From: Magnetovibrio sp.
Lineage (GTDB): Bacteria; Pseudomonadota; Alphaproteobacteria; Rhodospirillales; Magnetovibrionaceae
NCBI GenBank assembly: GCA_016764335.1
Contig: JAESSB010000007.1
Coordinates: 29,615-37,439, forward strand
Direction of reading: 5' to 3'
DNA: 7,825 bases
A program made the translations under genes and the position numbers. Below the pieces are notes generated by a model. That model saw only the letters and a list, made by a program, of their open reading frames with translations. It had not been told where the DNA came from and made no database searches. Each line of letters opens with the position of its first letter. Positions within the stretch are counted from its first letter, which is position 1. Positions 1-5,560 of this stretch are shown here, one piece after another.

Positions 1-738
1 GAGAAATCCGAAGAAGAAGAATGGATCAGGCTGTTTCGAACAAATATTGAATTGTTTTATAGAGGCCCCATATCGTCTGAATTAATTCAACTCGATAACC
101 AAGGGAAATTTAGGCAACAAATTCGTCTATTTGAAAAGGTCAATTCATTTGAAAGTGATATGACGATAAATTCAAATGCTGGTTTTATTCAAACATTAAA
201 TGAACAAGCATCTATTAACCCAGAGGTTTTTAAAGAACAGAAAATATCATTTGCTCTTATCAAGAATGAACACATTGCAGTTGGCCTTCTACATTACCTC
301 CTGAAATTGACTCCCATTTTTGACGGAACGAAATTCAATCCTTCTGCCATATTTACGAATGATGATCTTCTTGAGTTTGCTACAATGTCAAAAAAACTCC
401 GTTCAATTACTTTTGTTCAATTAGACATCAATACACAAAAAGATGTTAAAGCAAAGGCGGCTCAGCACTTGAGTAAACTTCTCAAATTAATTGGACTAAG
501 GACTATGCTCTCTGGAAAGCCAACAAGATTAATGGGGCACAAAACTTATCGATACATACTCATTGATGATGATCTCAATCGAAACAACGAATTGGTTCAA
601 TTACGGTCTGATACTTTCAAATCACAATGGGACGACCTTCACAAGCGATACAATCATAAACCAAGCAATAAAGAAAAGGCTTGGATTGAGAAAGATGAAT
701 TATATCGTAGTTTTCAAGACAAAAAAATTCGATTTTAG
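1..738 (+). CDS. 3' part of an unrecognised accessory gene, cut by the left window edge
   Basis: The frame is open from base 1 to the TAA at 736-738, about 245 codons, with no convincing start. A TTG at 52 would fit the frame but has no ribosome binding site, and the frame continues upstream of it, so the gene very probably starts outside the window. I do not recognise the family. The protein is rich in Lys, Asn, Ile and Leu, with no signal peptide, membrane segment or obvious catalytic motif. The stretch with KAKAAQHLSKLLKLIGLRT, followed by a basic segment and YRYILIDDD, loosely recalls the C-terminal part of plasmid replication or primase-like proteins. That is a weak resemblance, not an assignment. 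Base composition is clearly more AT-rich than the chromosomal genes at the right end, which suggests acquired DNA. The serine recombinase gene starts 77 bases downstream on the same strand. Confidence 0.7.
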   Translation, partial: EKSEEEEWIRLFRTNIELFYRGPISSELIQLDNQGKFRQQIRLFEKVNSFESDMTINSNAGFIQTLNEQASINPEVFKEQKISFALIKNEHIAVGLLHYLLKLTPIFDGTKFNPSAIFTNDDLLEFATMSKKLRSITFVQLDINTQKDVKAKAAQHLSKLLKLIGLRTMLSGKPTRLMGHKTYRYILIDDDLNRNNELVQLRSDTFKSQWDDLHKRYNHKPSNKEKAWIEKDELYRSFQDKKIRF

Positions 739-748
739 TAACCCGTTG

Positions 749-808
749 ATTCCTTATTAAAACGTCTGGATATTTACAATACAAACCAACGTTTACTTTA
801 TAAGGAAT
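749..808 (+). promoter_or_regulatory. Interrupted dyad whose right arm contains the recombinase ribosome binding site
   Basis: ATTCCTTAT (749-757) is perfectly complementary to ATAAGGAAT (800-808). Inside it, AAACGT (760-765) pairs with ACGTTT (789-794), and TGG (767-769) pairs with CCA (786-788) across one bulged C. That gives about 18 pairs around a 16-base loop, with a 2/5-base internal loop. The likely Shine-Dalgarno AAGGA (802-806), nine bases before the ATG at 816, lies in the outer right arm. As RNA this could hide the ribosome binding site. As DNA it could be an operator or a recombinase binding site, since small serine recombinases often act at sites beside their own gene. The pairing is visible; the function is inferred. 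Confidence 0.45.
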
Positions 809-815
809 TAGAATA

Positions 816-1451
816 ATGACGGATTATGTTGTCTATTACAGGGTCTCCACGGCAAAGCAAGGTCGCTCAGGATTGGGGCTAGACGCTCAAAGAACGATGG
901 TAACGAATTTCTTGAATGACGATGACAATGTCATTCAAGAATTCACGGAGATACAATCAGGATCGAAGGACAATCGGGTAAAACTTCTTCAATGCCTGAG
1001 ACTGGTTAAGAAGACCAAGTCCAAGTTGCTGATTCCAAAACTGGATAGGTTCTCGCGGAAGGTCTCATTCATTTCTGGGATTATTGATCAGGGAGTTGAC
1101 ATCGTCGTTTGCGAACATCCAAACGTGAATACGTTCTTCCTACATCTTCTTGCGTGCTTTGCTGAGGAGGAACGGCGACAAATCTCTGAGCGAACAAAAC
1201 TGGCATTGAGAGAGGCGAAAAAACGTGGAGTTGAACTTGGGAAGCACGGGAAGGTCCTAAGTCAGATCAACAAACAAAACAAGATTAGGTTCATTCAATC
1301 AATCAGAAACGAATTGATATCTGTCCAAAGCGAATGCTCGTCATTATTGGGGATGTCTCAACGGCTAAACGATCGAAAAGTTCCAACGTATAAAAACAAA
1401 CAGTGGTATCCACAAACGGTAAAAAACTATCTTGGTCACTTAGGGGGATAA
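816..1451 (+). CDS. Small serine recombinase (resolvase/invertase family)
   Basis: This 211-residue protein catalyses site-specific DNA cutting and rejoining through a serine-DNA intermediate. The N-terminal catalytic domain spans about residues 3-140. It shows the YRVST motif with nucleophile Ser11 and its partner Arg9, then DAQR at 23-26 and LDRFSR at 76-81 with conserved arginines 78 and 81. A long helix follows, including FAEEERRQISERTKLAL. The C-terminal part (about 150-210) has the helix-turn-helix character and the RKVPTYKNKQWYPQTVKNYL segment typical of the DNA-binding tail of this family. At 211 residues it is in the resolvase/invertase size class, not the large phage-integrase class. 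The ATG at 816 is supported by AAGGA nine bases upstream. Both ends of the gene lie in dyads. Whether it acts as a resolvase, invertase or integrase cannot be told from this window. Confidence 0.92.
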   Translation: MTDYVVYYRVSTAKQGRSGLGLDAQRTMVTNFLNDDDNVIQEFTEIQSGSKDNRVKLLQCLRLVKKTKSKLLIPKLDRFSRKVSFISGIIDQGVDIVVCEHPNVNTFFLHLLACFAEEERRQISERTKLALREAKKRGVELGKHGKVLSQINKQNKIRFIQSIRNELISVQSECSSLLGMSQRLNDRKVPTYKNKQWYPQTVKNYLGHLGG

Positions 1452-1499
1452 CGTACCACTTTTTTATATATTCTTATAAAAACTCTATACGTTATCCCC
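1444..1499. repeat. 56-base symmetric nested palindrome over the recombinase stop codon
   Basis: The outer arms GGGGATAACGTA (1444-1455) and TACGTTATCCCC (1488-1499) are perfect inverted repeats of 12 bases. The inner arms TTTTTATA (1461-1468) and TATAAAAA (1475-1482) are perfect inverted repeats of 8 bases. Both pairs share the same centre, between 1471 and 1472. They are separated by non-complementary 5-base spacers on each side and a 6-base centre. The recombinase TAA (1449-1451) lies inside the left outer arm. The centre is very AT-rich. This could be a binding or crossover site for the adjacent recombinase, a replication-related dyad, or an RNA hairpin. There is no U-tract after the right arm, so a standard terminator is unlikely. 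Confidence 0.8.
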
Positions 1500-1647
1500 A
1501 CAATGATAAGGCCCCGTGCATGGCAATGGCTTGGCAAACACGATTGTGAATATCAAAGAACGATCAACACCATCCAAGCTCAATTTTTAAGGTAATTTGC
1601 CCTCATTGATGGGAAAGGCCCTTTAAAAACGATTTCTACCTGATCAA

Positions 1648-2031
1648 TCACTTTTTAAAATTCTTGCGAACGGCAATGGCAACCTCGTCGAGTTGTTTGT
1701 CAAAATCACCTTGGCGCACATAATCCTTGGCGATTTTTAAAGCCGATTGAATATCATCGAGTGTTTTGCCATGAATTGCTGTTTTTCCCTTGGCAATCTC
1801 AAGGCGGCGTTTGGCATATTTGATGGCACAATAATACGTTCCATCACCACCCATCCAATACCATGTCACGGGTTTACGTTTTGCATCCCCCTCAATACCA
1901 TCAAGTTTAGCTTGGATCAGGTGGATTTGCCGATCAAGTGATGAGATCAATCTCACTCGGCGTGAGGTGATTGGATCATTCGTTGGGGGTTGTTCAACAT
2001 TGGTAAGTTCAAGTTTTTGGCTGATAGACAT
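1648..2031 (-). CDS. DUF6641-like small protein of unknown function
   Basis: This 127-residue protein has no membrane segment or signal peptide. The ATG at 2029-2031 is backed by AAGGAG with good spacing. Its layout matches what I recall of DUF6641: an N-terminal KLELTNVEQP segment, a proline/asparagine-rich NDPITSRRVRL stretch, an aromatic block WYWM near 57-60, then YCAIKYAKRRLEIAKGKTAI at 67-86 and a helical C-terminus ending in basic residues. The family assignment comes from memory of the pattern and is moderate in confidence. No function is known to me. Such genes often sit in accessory regions of alphaproteobacteria. It is convergent with the recombinase and points the same way as the small gene at 2143-2427, 111 bases upstream. 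The 196 bases between it and the recombinase stop hold the 56-base palindrome and nothing else I can support. Confidence 0.75.
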   Translation of the reverse strand: MSISQKLELTNVEQPPTNDPITSRRVRLISSLDRQIHLIQAKLDGIEGDAKRKPVTWYWMGGDGTYYCAIKYAKRRLEIAKGKTAIHGKTLDDIQSALKIAKDYVRQGDFDKQLDEVAIAVRKNFKK

Positions 2032-2122
2032 TGGCTTCTCCTTTTAAGGCTTGAAATTCAATCTCGATCATCCAGTCATGACTTTGAGAAGACAACGGCG
2101 GCAGTCTTTCTAAGGGTCGCAA

Positions 2123-2174
2123 AGACCAGTTTTGTCGAGTTCCTAAGTTCTTCGTACAGTTTTGAGACTGGTCT
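2123..2174. repeat. Inverted repeat with internal direct repeat at the end of the 94-residue gene
   Basis: AGACCAGT (2123-2130) and ACTGGTCT (2167-2174) are perfect 8-base inverted repeats. CAGTTTTG occurs twice in direct orientation, at 2127-2134 and 2157-2164, 30 bases apart. The element overlaps the last codons and stop of the minus-strand gene 2143-2427. No T-run follows, so this is not a typical intrinsic terminator. Short repeats of this size can arise by chance. Confidence 0.4.
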
Positions 2175-2427
2175 CTAACATGGAGGAATCCAGTGCTGGC
2201 GAGTAATGGCCCTCGTGTATTTCTAAAGCTTTTATATATGCTTCAATGAATGCCTCAATATCCACCCAAGTCTTTTCAGCCAGTTGTGCAGGCCAAACAT
2301 AAATGGTGCCTTGCTCAAGCCCAGACGTTTCAGTCAATCGACCTTTATCAATGAAATATTGCGGAGCTGGATGGATAGTCTCAAGACCTTTATCGGTTAC
2401 AGACCATTGATTATTCGAAAAATACAT
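2143..2427 (-). CDS. Unrecognised 94-residue protein
   Basis: The start is placed at the ATG complementary to 2425-2427 because AAGGGG lies six bases upstream of it (complement of 2434-2439). The frame stays open further upstream into the terminal repeat of the neighbouring IS5-type element, but starts there would be artefacts of the insertion. The protein begins MYFSNNQWSVTDKGLETI and has an aromatic, acidic middle (YVWPAQLAEKTWVDIEAFIE) and a C-terminus rich in Glu, Ser and Arg. No catalytic motif, membrane segment or signal peptide is visible. I have an impression of similar small conserved proteins in alphaproteobacteria but cannot name a family. The coding sequence is intact. The IS5 end lies only about 31 bases upstream of the start, and an IS630 start codon lies even closer, so its original promoter has probably been displaced. 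Confidence 0.6.
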   Translation of the reverse strand: MYFSNNQWSVTDKGLETIHPAPQYFIDKGRLTETSGLEQGTIYVWPAQLAEKTWVDIEAFIEAYIKALEIHEGHYSPALDSSMLETSLKTVRRT

Positions 2428-2449
2428 TTTTTTCCCCTTATGCATGCCC

Positions 2450-2459
2450 ATGAAACTAG
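2450..2459 (+). pseudogene. Probable detached 5' end of the IS630-type transposase gene (ATG AAA CTA G)
   Basis: If the IS5- and IS481-type elements and the duplicated CTAG are removed, bases 2450-2459 join directly to 4396. They read ATG AAA CTA GCT GTT GTG TTG CAG, in frame with the IS630-type transposase remnant (MKLAVVLQNDF...). Family members begin with a closely similar A-(V/I)-P-L-R-x-D-F segment. The joining is inference, but the frame, the target sequence and the family N-terminus agree. No clear ribosome binding site is visible before the ATG, and the IS630 left terminus could not be located. Confidence 0.5.
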
Positions 2460-2473
2460 GGCCTGTTGACAAT
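2459..2473 (+). repeat. Left terminal inverted repeat of the IS5-type element
   Basis: GGGCCTGTTGACAAT is matched exactly, in inverted orientation, at 3290-3304. It contains TTGACA (2466-2471) reading toward the transposase gene, a possible -35 element, but no good -10 is seen at normal spacing. Confidence 0.88.
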
Positions 2474-2532
2474 TAGAGGGTTCCCAATCTGCTCAAAATG
2501 TGATTCAAGCTTTCTTTTAGGAGAAAGTACTG

Positions 2533-3290
2533 ATGAACCCAGATCGTTTTGTTATCACTGATACTGTATGGGCGCAAATTTCGCCCGTATTGTCCGGAAA
2601 GTCCACAGATTGTGGTGTCACGGCAAAAGACACCCGACTATTTCTTGAAGCCGTATTGTGGCGTGTGCGCACAGGTTCCCCATGGCGGGATTTACCAACG
2701 GGCTTCGGGAACTGGAACAGTACGTTCACACGCTTTCGCCGCTGGGCCAAAAGCGGCGTTTTTGAGCGAATATTCGAGCGCCTATCGGGGGACGCCGATT
2801 TTGAATATGTCATGGTTGACGGTACCATCGTAAGCGTTCATCAGAAGGCCAGCGGCGCAAAAGGGGGACTCAAAATCAGGCCATAGGACGTTCAAGGGGC
2901 GGTCTGACCACCAAAATCGTAGCTCTTGTTGATGCCTTGGGGAATTTAATTCGATTTACGCTTCTTCCTGGTCAACGCCATGACCTGCTTGGGGTGATGA
3001 CTTTGATCGAAGATGTGGAGTTTAAGGCCTTTCTTGGCGACAAAGCCTTCGATGCAAACTGGTTGCGTGACGAACTGATGGACCGAAAAGCCAGCGTTGT
3101 CATCCCTTCAAAAAGCAACAGAAAATCTCAAATTCCACACGACAAAGAAGTCTATAAATGGCGGCATTTGGTTGAAAACTATTTTGCTAAAATCAAGGAA
3201 TTTAGGGGCATTGCTACGCGATATGACAAAACTGATGTCAGCTATATTGCAAATTGGAACCTAGCAGCGGGCATAATCGCCGCCAGATGA
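2533..3290 (+). CDS. IS5-family DDE transposase, split in two frames
   Basis: The first frame (2533-2886) starts at an ATG with AGGAG nine bases upstream. It carries the family N-terminal domain (about residues 8-85, with SPWRDLP and FRRWAKSGVFERIFERL) and the first catalytic Asp in VMVDGTIV (residue 96). The second frame, used from about 2865 to the TGA at 3288-3290, carries TQNQAIGRSRGGLTTK, the second Asp in FLGDKAFD, and the glutamate in the HLVENYFAKIKEFRG helix. The shift is -1, at a run of four A and five G (2859-2867). One more G would give a continuous frame of about 252 residues, the expected size for the family. The shift could be programmed frameshifting, transcriptional slippage, or a one-base loss. 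All three catalytic residues are retained. Confidence 0.85.
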
Positions 3291-3304
3291 TTGTCAACAG
3301 GCCC
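3290..3304 (-). repeat. Right terminal inverted repeat of the IS5-type element
   Basis: ATTGTCAACAGGCCC is the exact inverse of the left end. The transposase stop codon (3288-3290) just touches it. The outermost C (3304) is also the last base of the IS481 transposase stop codon read on the minus strand. Confidence 0.88.
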
Positions 3305-3308
3305 TAGG

Positions 3309-3331
3309 TGTTTGGTCCCGGCATTTGATGG
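3309..3331 (+). repeat. Left terminal inverted repeat of the IS481-type element
   Basis: It begins TGTTTGGTCCCGG and matches the right end at 21 of 23 positions (differences at repeat positions 6 and 14). It also encodes the last residues of the transposase (HQMPGPNT) on the minus strand. Confidence 0.82.
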
Positions 3332-3942
3332 ATCGGATTGATGTTGAATCTATTGGGTTCATTTGTCCAGCACGTGCAGATGAATTCGTATGGCGTCAGT
3401 CCCTTGAGTATTTTCAGCCTCCGCGCGTAATTGTCGGCAGTGATAAAGTCGTCAAGGTGCTGTTTCAGGTGTTCATGATTGTCGTAATGATACCGTTTGA
3501 CCGTCGCTTCCTTGATCGTGCGGTTCATACGTTCGACCTGTCCATTTGTCCATGGATGTTTGATTTTTGTCAGCCGGTGATCAATGTCATACTCCGCACA
3601 GACACGATCAAAGATGTGAACGCCGGCCTGTTTGTGACGGGCAAGGTTGGTGAACTGGATACCGTTGTCTGTCAAAATTGTGTGGCGTGCATAAGGCACG
3701 GCCTTGATCAGATCGTGCAAAAATGCTGCCGCCGCCATTTTTCCTGCTTTCTTCACCCGTTGAACAAAGGCGAATTTTGATGTCCGATCAAGAGCAACAC
3801 ATAGATACAGCTTACCCTCTTGCGTACGGACTTCCGTGATATCAATGTGAAAATAGCCGATAGGGTATCGCTTGAATTTCTTTTTGCTCGGCTTGTCTCC
3901 AGCCACCTCTGGCAAGCGGGATATCTTGTGGCGTTGAAGACA

Positions 3943-4021
3943 CGCCTTAGCGCGCCTTCGTCCCAGAGGACCTCTTCTGGGGCAAAGCCCCGAGGGAGGG
4001 AAACATCGTTTCCAGGAGCCT
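3943..4021. repeat. 79-base hairpin-rich insertion inside the IS481 transposase gene
   Basis: The transposase should read SLHR-CLQRHKISRLP without a gap, but 79 bases separate the two parts, defining the insertion to within a few bases. It is packed with self-complementary stretches. At 3962-3981 there is an 8-pair hairpin including one G-T pair, with outer arms CCCAGA/TCTGGG and an ACCT loop. GGGGC-AAA-GCCCC lies at 3979-3991. GGAAAC-ATC-GTTTCC lies at 3999-4013. GAGG (3992-3995) could further pair with CCTC near the right edge. The first two hairpins share three bases, so they compete. The density of hairpins suggests a small palindromic mobile repeat of the REP/RPE kind, but I do not recognise the sequence. 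In the transposase frame it brings a TAA, so it is not a silent in-frame insert. Confidence 0.7.
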
Positions 4022-4367
4022 CCGATGCAGCGATGAACGCGACAAATGAGGAATCGTCGCCTGAAGGCTGCAAAGACAGTCGTCAAGCGGCAGCCGTGTA
4101 TGGCGTCGAAAGGCTACGATGATCGCTTCTTCCGCAAGCGACAAGACCGACGATTTTGGTTCTTTCGGCCCTGTCGGCAAATCCTGCACCGAGGTTCGCT
4201 TCTTCCCTTTGGCGACGGTCTTTTGAGTGATGCCGTAACGCTGTGACAGAGCCCTGAGGCTTTACTTGACGATTTTGGATTGTTCGACGAACGGCCTCAG
4301 TCGTTGTGGCGCTGCCGTGTAAAATTTGTCCCAGAGTGCTTCCTTCCATTCTAGGGAGGATATTGCA

Positions 4368-4390
4368 CCATCAAATACCGGGACTAAACA
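4368..4390 (-). repeat. Right terminal inverted repeat of the IS481-type element
   Basis: Read on the minus strand it begins TGTTTAGTCCCGG and matches the left end at 21 of 23 positions. On the plus strand it can be translated as HQIPGLN, which mimics a transposase C-terminus because the left repeat is coding. Confidence 0.82.
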
Positions 4391-4391
4391 T

Positions 4392-5129
4392 CTAGCTGTT
4401 GTGTTGCAGAACGATTTTAAGGGGTCAGACTTGCATCGTCTTTGGGCGCTGGCGGAAATTTATGACAGTGGTAAACGTATGGGTGCGGCCCGGACCGGTG
4501 ATATCGGGCTTCAAGTTATCCAGGCCTGGGTTTTGCGTTTTAACGCTGATGGCCCAAACGGTCTGATGGACCGCAAGGCATGGGGGTAGCCTTCAAAACT
4601 TAATGATGTGGTTCGCTGGCGGCTCAAGGATCTGACCCTTTGGATATTTGAAGAGTTTCGCATTTCTTGAGACGAAAGCACAGTCAGCCGTAAGCTGAAG
4701 GCCTTGGGCTTTAGCAAGATTACAGCACGCCTACAGCATCGCGGGCAGAAAAGCAAAATCATACGGCGCTGCGCTCGGCGCGGGCTTGGTCCTAATACAC
4801 AGGCTATGCAATGGTATCTCGATGAAATCTCGTCTCAAGTGGCACCGGATGCACATGCTGTGCTCATTGTGGATTGTGCCGGTTGGCCTATAACGAACAG
4901 GCTCGTCATCCTGTCCAACATGACGATTATGCTTTGACCACCAAGGTCCCCCGAACTGAACCCTGTCGAAAATGTCGGGCAATTCATGCGTGATAATGGG
5001 TTGTCAAACCGAGTTTTTGCATCATACGAAGAGATCGTCGCCATCTGCTGCGAAGCTTGGAGTAATCTTATTGATGAACCCTGGACAATCATGTCCATCG
5101 GTCTGCGAGAGTGGCCACATAGGTTCTAA
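4392..5129 (+). pseudogene. Degenerate IS630-family transposase
   Basis: A single frame from CTA GCT at 4392 to the TAA at 5127-5129 follows the IS630-type transposase in order. The segments are AVVLQNDFKGSDL; RLWALAEIYDSG...WVLRFNADGPNGLMDRKA (helix-turn-helix region); VVRWRLKDL; ESTVSRKLKALGFSKITARL; RRCARRG; NTQAMQWYLDEIS; VAPDAHAVLIVDCAGW (second catalytic Asp); SPELNPVENV (catalytic Glu); LSNRVFASYEEIV and the ending SIGLREWPHRF. The block holding the first catalytic Asp is missing. Stop codons interrupt at 4587, 4668 and 4935. About 245 codons remain of the roughly 350-360 usual for the family, yet the surviving blocks stay in one frame. It is the oldest layer of the IS stack. Its first codons probably lie at 2450-2459, beyond the IS481 and IS5 insertions. 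Confidence 0.85.
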
Positions 5130-5132
5130 TGA

Positions 5133-5520
5133 ATGAAAACGGGTATTAGGTAGGGTTCCAAACCATCGCTGGCGGCATGGATTTTGAGGCTTAAGCCTCC
5201 CCGAAAGCGCCCTTTTTTTCGCCGTGCTCCGACGGCATGTTGGTCAGCTTGAATGATCGGGTCATCACTCATTTAATGGTGGTATTTATCTAAAAATGTT
5301 CAAATATCATGTCAATCAAACCCCTTTCAATCCAGCGATAATACCGATGCTTGACGGTTTGATAAGGATCCTATCGATCCGGTAAATTTCGCCAGCGCAC
5401 CCCGGAACGAGGCATGCATAGCAAGGCATTGATAAACCGTCGGTTATCCCTGTGCGGACCGCACTTTCCCTTGCTTCCGCCAGAAATTAGGAGCTATTCT
5501 GATCCCCTGATTATCCTGTG
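5133..5520 (-). pseudogene. N-terminal fragment of a second, different IS5-family transposase
   Basis: Read on the minus strand, scattered frames give recognisable IS5-type transposase segments. These are DESQDNQGIRIAP (start), then DNRRFINALLCMPRSGVRWR and NLPD, then YQTVKHRYYRWIERG with LIDMIFEHF. After a frame change come DPIIQADQHAVGARRKKGRF and RGGLSLKIHAASDG. Stop codons and frame changes show decay, and the C-terminal half is absent. The wording differs clearly from the IS5-type transposase at 2533-3290, so this is another subfamily, not a copy. The fragment ends near the IS630 remnant; the exact junction, between about 5130 and 5160, could not be fixed. The missing half is not found on the other side of the IS stack. 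Confidence 0.75.
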
Positions 5521-5560
5521 ATTCGTCACATTGTAGGCCTGTATCCAAGATCGTTCTTCC

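Larger units (their letters stand above)
2459..3304 (+). mobile_element. IS5-family insertion sequence, about 846 bp
   Basis: Perfect 15-base terminal inverted repeats GGGCCTGTTGACAAT lie at 2459-2473 and, inverted, at 3290-3304. They are flanked by TA on both sides (2457-2458 and 3305-3306). Because the site is palindromic, it can also be read as a 844-bp element flanked by CTAG duplications (2456-2459 and 3304-3307). The single transposase gene, the length and the TA-centred target fit the IS5 family, probably the IS427-like group. It is inserted in the left CTAG copy bordering the IS481-type element, so it is the youngest layer of the stack. Its ends are identical over 15 bases, which also suggests recent arrival. 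Confidence 0.88.
3304..4349 (-). pseudogene. IS481-family transposase, broken by a one-base insertion and a 79-base insertion
   Basis: Read on the minus strand, three frame segments join into one IS481-family protein. First comes LGQILHGSATTTEAVRRTIQ. After an extra base near 4260-4266 comes SLRALSQRYGITQKTVAK (helix-turn-helix region) through IPHLSRSSLHR. After a 79-base insertion (3943-4021) comes CLQRHKISRLPEVAGDKP and the integrase-like core. The core has HIDITEV (first Asp), LTDNGIQF (second Asp) and HPWTNGQVERMNR (Glu), then the usual ending GLTPYEFI...HQMPGPNT. The total of 1046 bases less 80 gives 966, exactly 322 codons, matching family size. The start may be the ATG at 4349, or the CTG at 4332-4334 with GGAAGGA before it. 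The TAG stop lies in the CTAG target copy, outside the element. Confidence 0.88.
3308..4391 (-). mobile_element. IS481-family insertion sequence, about 1.08 kb
   Basis: The ends are imperfect inverted repeats of 23 bases beginning TGTTT (3309-3331, and inverted at 4368-4390). They match at 21 positions and start with the TGT typical of the IS481 family. CTAG borders both sides (3304-3307 and 4392-4395). CTAG at the core of the target is established for IS481 of Bordetella pertussis, which inserts at NCTAGN. The outer bases differ between the sides, so a 4-bp CTAG duplication fits best. The element appears to have split an IS630-type transposase gene after its second codon. The transposase is a pseudogene here, so the copy is not autonomous. 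Confidence 0.82.

Noticed and set aside
1444..1499. Hairpin telomere (protelomerase) site
   Set aside because: The length is suggestive, but the arms are interrupted by unpaired spacers and no protelomerase-like gene is visible in the window.
1600..1630. Terminator between the recombinase and the DUF6641-like gene (AAAGGCCCTTTAAAAA)
   Set aside because: The apparent palindrome leaves no loop large enough for a hairpin, so it cannot form a normal terminator.
2428..2472. Longer start (TTG at 2472 or ATG at 2451) for the minus-strand gene 2143-2427
   Set aside because: The TTG lies inside the terminal repeat of the IS5-type element, and the ATG at 2451 has no ribosome binding site. The ATG at 2427 has AAGGGG at good spacing.
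3943..4021. Integron attC site
   Set aside because: No pair of conserved core sites was seen at the edges, no integrase is present and no cassette gene is attached. The position inside a transposase gene argues against it.
4366..4395. Plus-strand codons HHQIPGLNI-stop looked like the tail of a second IS481 transposase
   Set aside because: The bases 4368-4390 are the inverted match of 3309-3331 (21 of 23). This is the right terminal repeat of the same element, and the left repeat is coding, which explains the mimicry.
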